NCBI GenBank assembly: GCA_000467715.1
Contig: AJFK01000465.1
Span: forward strand, 84,571-148,570
Source: Hysterium pulicare CBS 123377
Lineage: Eukaryota; Ascomycota; Dothideomycetes; Hysteriales; Hysteriaceae
DNA: 64,000 nucleotides
Direction of reading: 5' to 3'
The position numbers were made by a program, and so were the translations under genes. The notes beneath the pieces are model-generated. The model was not told where the DNA came from. It saw nothing but the letters and a program-made list of their open reading frames with translations, and searched no databases. Shown here piece by piece: positions 1 to 12,549 of this stretch. Positions within the stretch are counted from its first letter, which is position 1; each line of letters opens with the position of its first letter.

Positions 1-1648
1 GCCATCTACGAATCAATGTAGAGCTTACCTCATATTATACAATTCAAGGTGAGACTTGGCATACTACGTAGGGCTGGGCACCTCATCATCTTCAATAGGT
101 CTCCCTGCTATGCGCCTTTCGATTGGCTCAAATTCCGCGAGGAGTGAAAGGAAATCTACCGTCAGCAGCATGGCTACCATTTTCTACTTCTTACTTTCCA
201 TTCAAACTTTTCCACCAGGCATCTCTAAGAATATACGTCATTTTCAGGCCTCTTATCTTTAGAGGTGTACATTGTCCTGCCTGGAATTCTACATTTCCAG
301 CCGCAATTAAAGAACTGGTATGGAGAGTCTGCGCGCCATGTAAGATCCTTGTGCCAGTAGTGTTTTGTTAACTGCTGCTTCATATTTGATTTCAATTGAA
401 ATCTCCCGTGGTCATCGAATATGATCACTGAATCATTTGTTACTTCACTTCTGGTTATAGAAGGTTGGTGTTATGTTGTGATTTCTTCCTTCAGAAGCAT
501 TTTCCGCTGCCTATCCAGAAAATGCTCCTCACTATGATTAGATTCTTGACATTTAATTTGTTTTTCTGGATTTCAGTGGCTATATGAAGACAATCGAGGA
601 AGAGCGTTCTTCTCCGGATATGCTATTCCACCCCAGAGAATTTGAACCCGCGAATAAGCAGTCGGGAATTTGTGACATGATAAAAGGTTCGATCACGTTT
701 GTGGCAATGCCAATGGCGGGTCAAGAACCCTGAAGGAGGTTATTGAAAGGGCAAGAGTGTATGCAGCCTGCTGCCTGGTTTGAGTCTCAATGGAGCTGAA
801 ACGGCAACGAACATAGTGTTGATACCTGTGAGCGAAGTACCAGAGAAGGGCGGAGTAGGTTGATCTGCAAGAAGATATCGAAAGAACTAGAGGAGTAACT
901 GCATCATCCCTACACAGACACGATCTCGGACTCCAAAGACGGCTACTGCGGTAGCGTAGGATACCGCGTTGAAGATGGGCATGGGATTTTGATTGTTGCA
1001 CTATGGATATGTAAACATTGCTACAGTACCTGTCAGAGTTAGTGATTTGTGTCACGTTTCAATAACTATTTACCGCAAAAGTCAGAAAGAATGTACTCTA
1101 TTTGCTCGGTAGGATTCGGTTCGGTTCCTTCCGTCGTATTTGCTGGGGTTGATGCAGGCGAGATTAAAGACTGGCGGATCTCAAAATAGAGGTTGGGGGC
1201 TGATCGTCGGAGTCCGAGTTCATCCCTCCCTTCGCACTTGAGTTGATGGAAAAGCTTAGTATGGCACGCAAGGACGGGGTATCTGTCCTGATTCTGAAGA
1301 GATGCATGCATATCGCCCCCAATACTGCGACGTTTAGGCGTCACGAGGCCGCAGTGTACGCTGCTGTGGAACACGAAACCTGCAAAGCACAACCCGACAA
1401 ATCAATCTACTATAAGTCGTGGCATGAAAAAGACTTCATTTGATTCCCGCTGGAACTGTAGATCATATATTGAAGGTTAAGTCGCAGTCCCCTGGAGTTG
1501 GATGGCAGATAAGACGTGGGTTCCCATGGGTTCTTTTCCAGCCTTTGTACTCCTCTAATATCATACTACGCTGCTCGAGGTGTTATTCCTTAATTGAATG
1601 ACTGAAGTTGAATGATCGTATACACGCCAACGTTCATTTGGAACTGCT
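1..1648. other. Intergenic, no gene seen
   Basis: Only short overlapping ORFs of up to 120 codons occur on both strands. None has a recognisable motif or consistent splice sites. The last part probably holds the promoter of the membrane-protein gene that starts at 1649. Confidence 0.5.
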
Positions 1649-2835
1649 ATGAACGCAATAACGGAGCCTTCACCTACGTACCTGGGTGAAAATACCAACC
1701 GACCGCTGATCAATATCTGCATTGCCTTTTCCATTCTCGAAACTTTCTTTATAACGCTCTTCTTTGTTTCAAGGTACCTTAATAAAACCATAAATGGCGT
1801 TGAACTGTTCTTTCTCATGCCAGCTGGCTACATTCTTTGCATGGGGAATATAGTATCAGCAATCCGTACGTTCGCTTACCCCCAGTCTCAATTGACAGAA
1901 AAGACTTACAGTGCCACAGTTTTTATCGAAATTGGAGGAATTGGACACCACGTGTTGGCTTTGAGCCCAAAAACCATTGAGAATAATCTTAAAATATTGA
2001 AGGCAGAGGAAAACATCTATATGTACTCCATTGCGGTTCCAAAACTCGCAATTTTGAGTCTTTATCTACGAATCTTTGGCAGTCACTCCCTTACCTATCG
2101 GCGTCTTATATATTTCTGTGGCGCTGTAATCATCGGCACCTGCGTTTATGGTTTCTTTAACTCGTTCGCCGACTGCCGGCCATACGCCTACAATTGGGAT
2201 AAAACTATTCCGGGAGGCCACTGTGTTAATCTTATGGCTCTCTACCGATGGTTTAGCGTACCCAATATCTCCACGGATCTGCTTATGCTCATCCTTCCAA
2301 TTCCGAGTCTGTACGGATTGCATGTTCCACTTAGCACAAAGATTGGTCTTCTTCTAACATTTCTCTTTGGTAGCAGGTGAGTGAGACAGCAAGCCCGTAC
2401 GTATCCGTAAAATGATCTTTAACATACTCCGGCAGTGGCATTGTAACGGCTGTCATACGTCTGATATTTTACTTCAAAATTGACCTCCTCGCCGATATTA
2501 CATACCGAGGGGTAACTTTGATGATTTTGTCAATTGTCGAGCCAGGGGTTTACCTCATTTGTGCGACTATACCTCATCTTCGCCCGCTTTTGCGTCGTAT
2601 ATCCAAGATCATACATGGCGCTGGAGAAACTGCTCCAAGCCATGGTGACATAAATCTTCAAGGAACTAGGTTCGATGGGAGAGTCAAGGTTGATTACGGT
2701 TCTTCGAAAGTTGCACAACCACCGAAAATCCTATCCTTGAATGTGTCGGAAGATCGAAGTGGTTTTATTAGGCAGAACGGTTCTGGGAATACCTCAGCAG
2801 ACCTCTCTCACCATGGCCTAACTATGGTCAAGTAA
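1649..2835 (+). CDS. Rhodopsin-domain (PTH11-like) integral membrane protein
   Basis: Two exons, 1649-2376 and 2436-2835, encode 375 residues. The intron starts GTGAGTGAG, ends CGGCAG, and splits the Ser codon AG|T. The protein has about seven hydrophobic segments separated by short loops. It ends in a hydrophilic, Ser-rich cytoplasmic tail after a PHLRPLLRR segment. This is the layout of the fungal rhodopsin-domain family (formerly DUF, PTH11-like), which includes putative surface receptors, though most members have no known ligand. There is no long extracellular CFEM domain, so this is the plain seven-helix form. The start is the first ATG before the first helix. Family assignment is from motif memory; function is unknown beyond plasma-membrane location. 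Confidence 0.82.
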
Positions 2836-5575
2836 GCTGAAAGGTGGTGAAGCGAGTCGTCAGGTATATTTAGAGGACGCATGAATTGGAGGTAGTTCAA
2901 GGCAAGGAAGATGGTCCAAAAAGTGCCGTAATATGGGGACATAATGACCACGTATCATGCATTTGAGTTCCGGAGCGTTCAATCTCAAGGATAACACAGC
3001 AGAAAGTGGCACTTGAGCTTTGTCTGCATTAATTGCTGCACCACACTCGTGACTGATGCAATCGCTTTCCGAATCATTCACTCCACAAAGCCCTTTGTAC
3101 CGGTTTGCCGACGCTGAAGCCTCACCGAGCCTAGACAGCGCAATAGATATAATTGTCGGATCGGTGGTCGTCCTCTAACGATGTTTCGCTCTTTCCAGGT
3201 CGGCGGCTCACTCTCTAGACTTATGCACAATCTCGTTCTTGAATCTCTGGATGTAAAGTCCGCATTATAGAGTCTCGCCTCCCCAAAGCGCTTGTCAATG
3301 AAACAGCCAAATTGAGTCTCGGTGCGGATGCATTGGAGTTTATGCGAAAGTACGTCCTAGATCAGGGTAGCTGTGCGATCGAAAACACTTCAACGCGATT
3401 TCTGGGTTCCGTTGTTCAAGGGTCATCGTAGAGATACCATTCTCAACGAACCGAGAAACTTCGAGCTGGAGCCTCATCTTCCACATCCTGAAAGCCGGAA
3501 TTGAAGACCCAGGGTCGACTACCATGACCCGAGTTATGACCTAGGCAAGAAAGTCCAGGACGTCAAATATGACGGAAGAGCGTGAGCGTCATTTACAGCG
3601 ATGTCGATGGCGCTAAGTCTGAAGAATTATGGGCTGATTTGATGATTCTGATAGTGGAGGACGTTCCGCATTTCGATCAAAGGTTCTCCCAGATGTCCCA
3701 TTGAAGTACGCTGGACTTCTGGCATGGCGCAGGTGTGTTCCTGGAGGTTTGGCTCCAGGAGAGCTCAGAAGTGCAGAAGAAGGGAAGCTGGTGATGACTA
3801 AGATGAGCAACAGCTATCTCTTGACGTACTGAATGTCCTTGATGTGATAATCTATTCTCTTGCTGACGTTATCCTAGTCACCTTACACCCGGCGACACTG
3901 ACAGCATTGCATTAGGGGAGCGATTATTGGAGTGGACTTGGTACGACTATTGCGATGAGAACGTCCGAGTTTGCAGAGATAAACTTATACTACTCCGCAA
4001 ACTCATTTGACCTTATGCAATTGTTGAGCAAATTCTGAATAAGGCGATGGAGCGGGCTAGTTGGAGCTAAGCCGCTTTCGGCTTGTCAAAATACCTATAC
4101 GATATCGCTAAGACGTTGACGCACCTCTTTCACACATCACATATTGAAGTGGCTGAAGGGAATTCTGTTTCCGTACGAAATCACATATGTACATGCGTGT
4201 ACCGCTGGGCGACTTGTTGTCTCAGCTGAAGATGATAATAACTTCCGGTGTGCATGCTGACGGGCTTGCTGAGGCGCTTCCAGGATTCTGATCAGCTTTC
4301 GCTAGGATAGCGGCCGAGCTGATGAATTTTGTGAAAGGGGCTCGTGGAAGGTTTAGGGGGCAGTGGCTTTGCTTTCCCTTTCAATCTTTTGATGCAGCTG
4401 ACTGTCTCACCTGCAGCTCCTACAATGTTCATCTTCCCGTAAGCCGGTTATGATTTTCGACCAATTATTCATGGCCTGATTGTCTCCGATGGGGTACAGC
4501 ATGTACTGAAGTGGCTTACTATCTTTCTCCAAGGCGGTTGCCCTCACGTGACTAGTTGGGGTAACGAGAGTGTTCGATGAACACCCCCAAGCGTCATCAG
4601 TAAGCAAGGAAGGAAGTTAACAGCTACTGCTATAAGTCCAATAATATTCTGTTCAAGTTCCCCCGTCAGGTTACGGATCCCGAGTTTTACCACTACTGCC
4701 CTATTCTACTTATCCTCTGCCTGACCATGAAAAGGTCCCTTGCCCGAACGTCGGAAAAGTGTGCACCAATACAGTTATCAAGGATTAACTATGCCGACCG
4801 TCACTCACGAGAGGGCATGTAAGTTCAATGTCCAACGACAGTGTGGTGAATGGCTTTTATTCTGCTGGCACGCGGGTGGTTCATTTACTCGATGTATTCT
4901 GCATGAGTCGCGGTTTATGGAATGTAAGATCAAAGGTACGTATCAGCCTGTGTTGTCAGAACATCAAATAGTTCAATGTTTACTAGTATATACCGTTGAA
5001 GTTGAAAAAGGCGTCCACACTCAGAACTCTCCTTATTTGAATGCATGCATTTATTCTATTATTTGATTAATCATCACAATGCCCACTTCGCTTTAACACG
5101 TAGATATGCTCGCAACTCAACTCAAATGGTATCGCAGCAGAAAAAACAGAAGCAGATCTTGCGTGGGCCGGCTTGCACCACTATATACGAATGCCTAAAG
5201 GATCCCATTCCCGTCCGACAAATCCCTAGATGATGTTCGTTATATCTCAAAGCCTTCCAGAACAGCATATGCAATGTAATGTCTCGTCCCGCCTGAAGAT
5301 GATGAGAATGTAATATCGAAAGAACCCAAACGCCGTTCTCCCCACCGGAGAAGCCAGAGCTTTCAATTATAGAAACCCAGATAAAGCTTGAGTGGGCTTT
5401 AATGCAAATTCGAGAAAAAGTAGTTATTAATCCTGCCAATAGAACCCAGAAAATGCCATATATCGCATGCCGGGGGGGGGGGGTTACTATGCAGGAGATT
5501 GTCAAAGATTTTGGTAAGGGGTAGTGTACAGATGTATGGGTGTGTGGAAAAGCGGTGGGATAGAATGACTACTCA
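2836..5575. other. Gene-free stretch with possible coding relics
   Basis: No intact gene is visible. On the + strand between about 3240 and 3960 there are stop-interrupted pieces that read like protein, such as GERLLEWTWYDYCDE at 3915-3959. This vaguely recalls the GERLLxWxWY stretch of DhpH-type FAD monooxygenases, but the order of the pieces does not fit well. A 108-codon ORF at 4740-5066 and a 127-codon minus-strand ORF at 5122-5505 show no family features and are probably chance. Confidence 0.3.
5472..5483 (+). repeat. Poly-G run (12 G)
   Basis: A run of twelve G follows a single C. It lies about 90 bp beyond the stop codon of the minus-strand DUF1765 gene. Such runs are unstable and often miscalled in assembly. 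Confidence 0.9.
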
Positions 5576-8500
5576 TTAACCAGGCCTTCTGAAGGCCTCG
5601 ACATTCAGAGTAGGTGTCTCTACCAGTTTATTAGATGGGACGCCTTCATGTTTGCGCCGTTCAAAGAAGTTTTGACATTCATGGACGATGATTGTCCATT
5701 CTGCTAGAGAGCGTCCAGCGTACCGGCTAGAATTTGCCGACGCGCCTGCCGGCTTTGAGCTACCAATTGCGGAGATATTGATGCCTTTCGTTTGGAGTAA
5801 TACTTGTGCAGGTAAAGGGAGGCGTGGAGGAGCAAGCCTCATGTTCTGAGGGTTTTGGAACTGTTTATTCACCCATTCGAGAGAAAAGCGGAAACTGAAG
5901 CTACGATGAGTGACCAATGGAGGGCGTGCTTCAGGAGGAGATTTGGCCTTTGGTGGACCACTTGGTGGATTTGTAGGTGGATTTGGGCTTGGCGCTTTGG
6001 GTGGTTCCTTGGGAGTTGGGCCTGGACTTCGTAATCTGGACGCTGATTTGGGCGTACCTATAAGACTACGAAGAAGACCCCATCGCTTCTTGCTTGTCTC
6101 TTCCTCAGGTTGTCCGAAGTCTGACGAGTCCGCGGACTGTGCTGAAACCGGTCGAATATCGGCTTCTGTAATGGCGCCAATTGATGAGAGCCGCTTTGCC
6201 GTAGGCGACTGGACTACGCCATCAAAAGACAAAAAGGGACCACCGTTCGCGATAATGGGACTTTCATTACGAATTATAAGGAATCGGCGGCCCGGGGCGG
6301 GGTTGCAAGGAGTAGTCAATGGTGGCCGGCCGTGCTTGTATTCGGCTTCATCGCGAAGCCACAGATAGTGAGACCAGACCTCACGCAAACGGTCACTTAG
6401 TGCCCTCATGATATCTCTGAAACAACAGTCAGCGCAAAGAATTCCAAGAATCAGGAAGGTCGCTTACATTTCGCTAGAGGTCTCCTCTCCATCGTATCGA
6501 GCAACCCGCCAGCAAAGCAAGCGCATAAAGTATGATCGAACCATGGGACACCAATGATTGAACCTGCTCTCGAAAAACTCCGGTTCCAGTAAGAAATCCA
6601 GACATAATGCGGCCTTGCGGCGCTCGTCTACAACAAGTGTGCCCCAATTAGCGAACAAGAACGAGTACAACTTGATCTCGGTCGTAGTGTTTTGGCTAGC
6701 TGTCATCTGCTTGCAGACAGAAACCCAGAAGGGCCAGTCGAGAACTGATTGTGATGAAGGCCCAACCTGTTCGTAACGCACCAGAATGAAGAAGGCCTCC
6801 TCAAGAAAGTCACATAGGGTGTAACAAGCGTTACTGTCGTAAACTGAGACTTTTCGAGCAGCCGCTTTCAAAAGCTGCCCAAAAGCTTCCGCGAACATTT
6901 GCCGAGCCGCAGAAACATGAGAGTTTCTCTCTGAAAGAAAATCACGTATTAGCATTATCAAACGGTTCTCCGCCATCTGCCGGGTTGCGTTCGCAGGTGG
7001 AATAGGTAAAGCAGAAGCCGAAGTATCTGGGTCTCCAAGAACATCGTCAAAGGTGATCGGGGCAACGCCTGTGGATGGCTCTTCTTGCTGCTGTGGACTA
7101 GGGTTGCGATTAATGGTCGCGTCAAGATTGGTCAGAATCTGAGCATGAACCATAAGGAGACCTGGAGCGCAGATGCGTTCTGCATTCGTGGAATCTGGGG
7201 GGAGGAAGTCCGTAGCTAGGATGTGGAAATGTTTCACGAAAACATAGAACATGTCGCTTTCGGCTCCACACCAACGCTTAACCCAAGTTCCATACCAATC
7301 AAAATTCGCAGTGCCAAGGGGCGGATTTACAGGCCGGCGTAAGGTCCTCGCAGTCCCGGCCAGGGAATGGAATTTCAAAGAATGGAGGTTTGGCGGAAAT
7401 GCTGGCACGATGTGGTCGGAGATGGCCTCCAATCTATCTTGCCGAGAAATTCCGGACTCTACTAGAACTCGCCGCATAGCATCCACTGATGGCTCCCAGA
7501 TTCGTACTAAAACATCGGCAATTCCTGGGCAAAAGCAAAAGACATAGGCGCATGTTTTCCCGCAGAAAGTAACGAGACTGGCAGCAGCATTACGGAGTGA
7601 CATTTTATCCACAACGTATGCCATCTGTGATAAAAGGTTTTGGATGAATATGTTGCGGACATTGTGGTACACAGACTCGGCCAGGAAATCTGAGGATCCA
7701 GAAGAGAGCGATGTTGTTGAGTTCCCCGTGTGAGTTGAAGACGCCTCAGCCCGATCTGCTAACGGGCAGAAGGGGGACGAAGTATGTCTCCACTCCGACC
7801 TCTCCATGACGCCGGCGATGGCCTCCAATATAGCTGGTCTATCCGTGCCAGATATCGACGCATTATTTCTGCCAGCGAGCAATTCTAGCAGACCTGTCCA
7901 CCACCCGTTCAGAATGTTAGCTCGCCTGTCCAAGTCTTCCGGACGCAGTTTAATGTTTGAAGGATGTACTGCATAAGATCGTAAGAATGGAAGAAGTGTA
8001 GTCCGAACGACGTTGGCTTTCAACGACATTGATTTAGCATGAAACCTGTAGTAATTGTTAGCCGTATAAGATAAATACAGTCGCTGAAGCTTACTTGCGA
8101 AGGTCGGCCTCCAATGTGCGGAACACCGTCCAAAGTTCGTCTTTCTTGCGAGGCTCGGTTCTGGTCTTCAATTTATCTGATGAAATGTTCCTTGGGAGAG
8201 GAGGAACATGCGTCGGAGAGGTAGGAGATTGTGTGAAGTTGGGTAACCTCTCGGTAGAGAAAGATTTGGGAAGAGGAGGGAGAGACGGGGATTTGGGGGT
8301 GGGCAGCGAAGGCTCTGGAGGGTTTGAAGATTTGAGGATTGCGCTTAGCGGCCTTTTTGACTTTTTGGTCAAGATCGAGCGGCTCTTTGGCGTGGAAGGA
8401 CTATCGACGCCATCCTCTATTTTGGCCTTTTGGGGGACGCTGACTGCTACATTGAGAGACTTTCGGCGGCTTGCATCTCCTGTGGAGGAATCCATCCGTG

Positions 8501-9074
8501 ACTTATCGGTAATGGCGGGGCTATCTACCTCTCTAGTCGGCGATGATGACCTTGATGTCGATATCCATGACTTTCTCCTTAACATAGAGAGTGACCGAAC
8601 TGGAGACCTTGATGTTGATATATCTGCACTCTTCCGACCGACATCACCAGCCTTATCAGACTTGGTATGTTCGGAGGAGTCCTGGCTTTTGCTGCCGAAT
8701 GATAAGAACCTCGACGACCGGCGCGAATCCTTACGTTTTAATGAGGGGCGCTTGATTGCTGGAGATTCTTCCTCCTCGGGGCTCGTTGCCCCGGAAGAAG
8801 TGTGAGACCCATCATCATCACCACTGGTGAAGCTTGTAGATTTCAGGTCATCCTCCGAAATGGTGCCCTTCAATTCAATTATGTCCGGCTCGTCCAGATA
8901 GTCTTTGACCAAAGGGAAGTATGTGTAGCTTGCGGAGCGTGGAAGGTGTGCAGACTCGGGCGGGCGTGGTTCGTCCACGACAGGTATTGGAGCTTCTGAG
9001 GCACTCCGATATCGACCTCGAGGCTGATTGGCAAGCGTATCATGGCTGCCGGTGCTCGAAGCAATAGCGTACAT
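5576..9074 (-). CDS. DUF1765 / UPF0592 family protein
   Basis: Three exons on the minus strand, 9074-8095, 8045-6468 and 6416-5576, join in phase to give 1132 residues. Introns are 49 and 51 bp, with donors GTAAGC and acceptors CTACAG and TTTCAG. The first about 320 residues are low-complexity, rich in Ser, Pro and Lys, and include the LPRSASYTYFP segment often found near the start of this family. The middle about 520 residues are an ordered, mainly helical region with conserved Trp and Cys positions (for example WYGTWVKRWCG) matching DUF1765 as I know it. The C-terminal exon has a proline-rich linker, then a stretch beginning SLAEWTIIVHECQNFFERR. The yeast relative is, I believe, the HOG-pathway scaffold Ahk1. 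No enzymatic motif is visible. An upstream extra exon cannot be excluded. Confidence 0.8.
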
Positions 9075-10370
9075 ATTGGGTATGTTCTTGTTAGGGCTAT
9101 TGCTCCATAGGATGTTGGAGTTTTCGGGAAGATGGTTTAACGCTGATGAGCCATGTTTCCTCCGCTAACTTGATAACAGCAAAGGATTCTGTTTCGGTTC
9201 CGTAAGGCCAGAAGATTACGTGGTGTATGAGGGATACGGAACTCGGGGGAGCTGTAAGGAAGTGCGAAAGGGCGGCTCAACGCAGTGGTTTTGTGTCTTA
9301 CAAACGAGTGAAGGTGAGCAAACGGGTGGAGGAGATGCAACGAGGCGTGCAGGTAACGACAGACTTTGTTTGAAGTTGGCTGGTCTCAGGCTGGGAGCTT
9401 AGCAGGCGTTGAATAGCTTCGGTAAATTATGTGGACTGTAGCAGGGACTTGCAGCGGCGTTGCTGTCGCAGACGTTGAGCTTGCAAGGATGGCGTCCACA
9501 GGGGGATCTGGATGGTCCAGTTTATTTTTGGGGCTGTGCTGAATGATCTCCAGAGGCGAAGGCGATCCTGCCCTTCACGTTGCCCCGTTCAGCGCATCGG
9601 GGTTTTTCGATAGATGGAGCAATATTAACAAAGCGCAGAGGGCAGCTGTGGCGGAATACTCATGTTCGCCGTCCATGTACTTTGTGTGGGGATACTTTAT
9701 CAGCTTGGCCCGGGCATGATTTCGAATTTACAGCATGTCGCCCATGCAAGCGAAGCGTGGCCATGCTCCCACCTGCCAATCGACACCCACCGGCTATCCC
9801 ACTCCTCCAACGGTGGAGTCGTTTTCGTTGTACATTCCCTGTGCCAGTGACCTTCGATGCCGCCTGAATGGGCCGCTGTTGTACCGCGCAGCCGCCATGC
9901 CGTCCATGTCTAAGATTACGAGTTCTTCGGGAAGCACTGCATATTATCTGCACTGCTCCGCTCCGCCATGTCTCCCTACAGCTACTTCCGAACGCCTGGC
10001 GATAACGATGCATAAGCGTATTCACCTGCCTGGACTCATGCCATGGTCAATGCAAATTCCAAAGCAGCTTTATCTGAGGCGAATTTAAGATGGCGGTGAT
10101 CGATATCTCGCCAATGGAGACGTGAGACAGATTGGGACATGGATAACCTCAGTCTTAATACCGGCTGCTATAGCCATACCATGTACTATTACCCAGAATC
10201 TGACTTGGCCGGAGAATTGGTCCGCAAGACCAATGGCAATATGTTGCACAGTTTGAGAGTCTCGTATGCATTGACTTAGGGCTTTTCAAGAACTGCTTGA
10301 CGCCTAGTCGGTACTGACACAATTGATGATAAATTTTTGTACAGACAATAGAATGCGTTCAAGCTTCTGT
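9075..10370. other. Intergenic between DUF1765 and ATP14 genes
   Basis: Contains the upstream region of the DUF1765 gene and the 3' flank of ATP14. Overlapping ORFs at 9580-10088 on both strands lack motifs or codon bias and look accidental. Confidence 0.5.
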
Positions 10371-10890
10371 CTAATGAGCAGCATGCGCCTCATCCTCTTC
10401 TTCCTCCTCAAACCAATCCTCCTCTACCGGAGCTGAAGCCCCGTCCGACGATGCTTGGCCCTCAAGCTCAACTTGCTGAGTCTCGTATGTCTTCAAATCA
10501 TTTGCAATATCGCTCTCTTCCGGTGATTTTGGTGCCTTTGGAATAGAGAATTTTTGGACGTGGCCTTCGGAGTCGGATGCCTTGACTTGTGGCGGCTTGT
10601 AGCTCTTCAACTCCCGCAGATACAGGTCCTGCACGAGATCGGCTGCCAGACGTTGCAATTGAATTAGTTTCTGATGACCCAAGTCCGCTGACTCCATTGA
10701 GAAATATCGAGAGATGCTTTACCTTGTCGGACAGCTGTAGGAACGATGAAGGTACGTCGGGAGACGATGGCAGATCGCTGCCGGGCGACGCGGACGAGCG
10801 TCTGGCGCTGCAAGACAATGTTAGCTTGCGAAAGATAAGACTGGACAGTATCGGAGATCTTACCGAAGCCCTGATTGATTGCGAAAGCAT
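10371..10890 (-). CDS. ATP14: Mitochondrial F1Fo-ATP synthase subunit h
   Basis: Three exons, 10890-10864 (27 nt), 10807-10723 (85 nt) and 10642-10371, give 127 residues. The first exon encodes MLSQSIRAS, and exon 2 adds an Arg-rich presequence containing RRTFIVPTAVRQ. Together they form a mitochondrial targeting peptide that ends before ADLVQDLYLRELK. The mature part carries GHVQKFSIPKAPKSPEE and ends in an acidic stretch (VEEDWFEEEEEDE) followed by His, as in other fungal Atp14 proteins. The subunit belongs to the peripheral stalk of the inner-membrane ATP synthase and is essential for assembly in yeast. The gene diverges from TFIIB across a 567-bp gap. The exon-3 frame also starts with an ATG at 10697, but that Met lies inside intron 2. 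Confidence 0.93.
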
Positions 10891-11457
10891 TGTGTCGAGA
10901 GATGTTGGTTTTGGGAGCTTCACAGGAGAGCTTCTCGGTCGCAGGGTGTCGGCAGCTTGGAGTTTTCCAGCAGAGCCGCATCACAGAAGCGGACTAGGGC
11001 TTCTTGGCCAGTTTGTCAGCGTGCTGCCTACTTCACCTCCATATCCTTTGTGCCTCTTCTCCCACCGACCAACCACTCCACCGCATTCAACGCTTTACAC
11101 TCCTTCCGGCAAACTTCCTATTTGTCGGCTTTCATTCGTTCATAGATAAATATACAAATAAATAGTCACTCTGGAGTGAGCGAAAGCGATCCCGAAGCCT
11201 GGTTTTCCCTCCCGTTCGACGAACGTCGCCACCGGGATTCATCAGCTTCAGACCTTCACTCACTACGGAGCAGTAGTTCTGCTTGTTTATTCACTGACTG
11301 AAGTGACGACTTTCATTAAGCGCTCCTTATACCGCGGCCTCCATTATCTGGAATCCGCCACTTTGACCAAGACCACCGCTGGCATAAAAATCAACCGAGC
11401 CTTGCTCCAAGCCACAGCTCGTCTCTACATTTCGATCGTGATACAAAGTCCAACACA
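10891..11457. promoter_or_regulatory. Shared divergent promoter region, ATP14 / TFIIB
   Basis: A 567-bp gap separates the two start codons, which point away from each other, so both housekeeping promoters must lie here. The strand facing TFIIB has pyrimidine-rich stretches near 11040-11110 and 11400-11455. I saw no single convincing TATA box. Confidence 0.6.
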
Positions 11458-12549
11458 ATGAGTTACGCGCCAGATGGCCGCGTCCTGTCTCCAGGCGAGG
11501 TTATTATCGAGGAGACTGCAGAGGTCAAGCCTGAGGAATGGAGGGAAGATTTGAATGTCACCATGATGTGCCCTGACTGCAAAGAATTCCCGCCAAACCT
11601 AGTGGAAGAGTTTTCAAGTGGGGATACCGTTTGTGCGTCCTGTGGACGTGTCTTGGGAGAGCGCATTATTGACACTCGATCCGAATGGCGAACGTTTTCC
11701 AACGATGACCAAGGCAACGATGATCCATCTCGTGTCGGTGAAGCCGCCAACCCTCTCCTCAATGGTTCTCAACTGCAGACCGAAATTGCCTTCGGCGACA
11801 ACAACTTGCGCAGTCGAGAACTTGCTCGGGCTCAGAACAAATCGACACATGACAAGGGCACGAAGACACTTATGACCGCTTATAAGCAGATCAGCACACT
11901 ATGTGAATCCTCAAACATCCCTCATATCGTTGCCGATACTGCCAAGCACCTCTTCAAAATGACGGACGATGCAAAACTCTTCAAAGGCAAGTCGCAGGAT
12001 GCCATTATCGCCGGCTGCATCTTCATTGCTTGCCGCCAAAACGACGTACCACGATCCTTCCGCGAAATCTTCAAGTTGACGAACGTATCGAAGAAGGAAA
12101 TTGGCCGAACATTCAAACAATTGGAGAAGTTTCTCTCCTCCAAGATTCGCGAAGGAGGTCCCGTCGTGGCTGGCAATGGAGCTGTCATGAGCAACAACTC
12201 GTACAAGCTCACAAAGTCTACCGAAGCCTCCGAACTCATTCTTCGTGCTTGCAACAAGCTCGGCCTGGCCACATACATCGGTATCATTGCCCAAGAGGCT
12301 GCCGGTCGAGTCACTTCGCTCGGAGTCGCAGCAGGTCGATCTCCACTTTCCATCACAGGTGCTTGCATCTATCTCGTCGCACACCTCATGGGCTATCCAC
12401 GAACACCGAAAGAGATTGGACAGGCGGTGGATGTCAGTGACGGTACGATACGGACGGCCTACAAGCTCATCTACAACTCTCGCGATACTGTTATCGACGA
12501 TGATTGGATTCGACGGGGCGGCGACCGGTCGAAGATACCTGTGGGCTAG
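11458..12549 (+). CDS. SUA7: Transcription initiation factor IIB
   Basis: A single uninterrupted reading frame encodes 363 residues, the usual length for fungal TFIIB. An N-terminal zinc ribbon uses Cys38, Cys41, Cys59 and Cys62. The B-reader/linker segment GERIIDTRSEWRTFSNDD follows (about 66-83). Two cyclin-like repeats then fill about residues 130-350, with the characteristic HDKGTKTL segment before them and GQAVDVSDGTIRTAYK near the end. TFIIB bridges TBP on the promoter and RNA polymerase II and helps choose the start site. The absence of introns is unusual among its neighbours. The start codon is well supported because the typical ascomycete N-terminus begins close to the ribbon. Confidence 0.96.
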   Translation: MSYAPDGRVLSPGEVIIEETAEVKPEEWREDLNVTMMCPDCKEFPPNLVEEFSSGDTVCASCGRVLGERIIDTRSEWRTFSNDDQGNDDPSRVGEAANPLLNGSQLQTEIAFGDNNLRSRELARAQNKSTHDKGTKTLMTAYKQISTLCESSNIPHIVADTAKHLFKMTDDAKLFKGKSQDAIIAGCIFIACRQNDVPRSFREIFKLTNVSKKEIGRTFKQLEKFLSSKIREGGPVVAGNGAVMSNNSYKLTKSTEASELILRACNKLGLATYIGIIAQEAAGRVTSLGVAAGRSPLSITGACIYLVAHLMGYPRTPKEIGQAVDVSDGTIRTAYKLIYNSRDTVIDDDWIRRGGDRSKIPVG

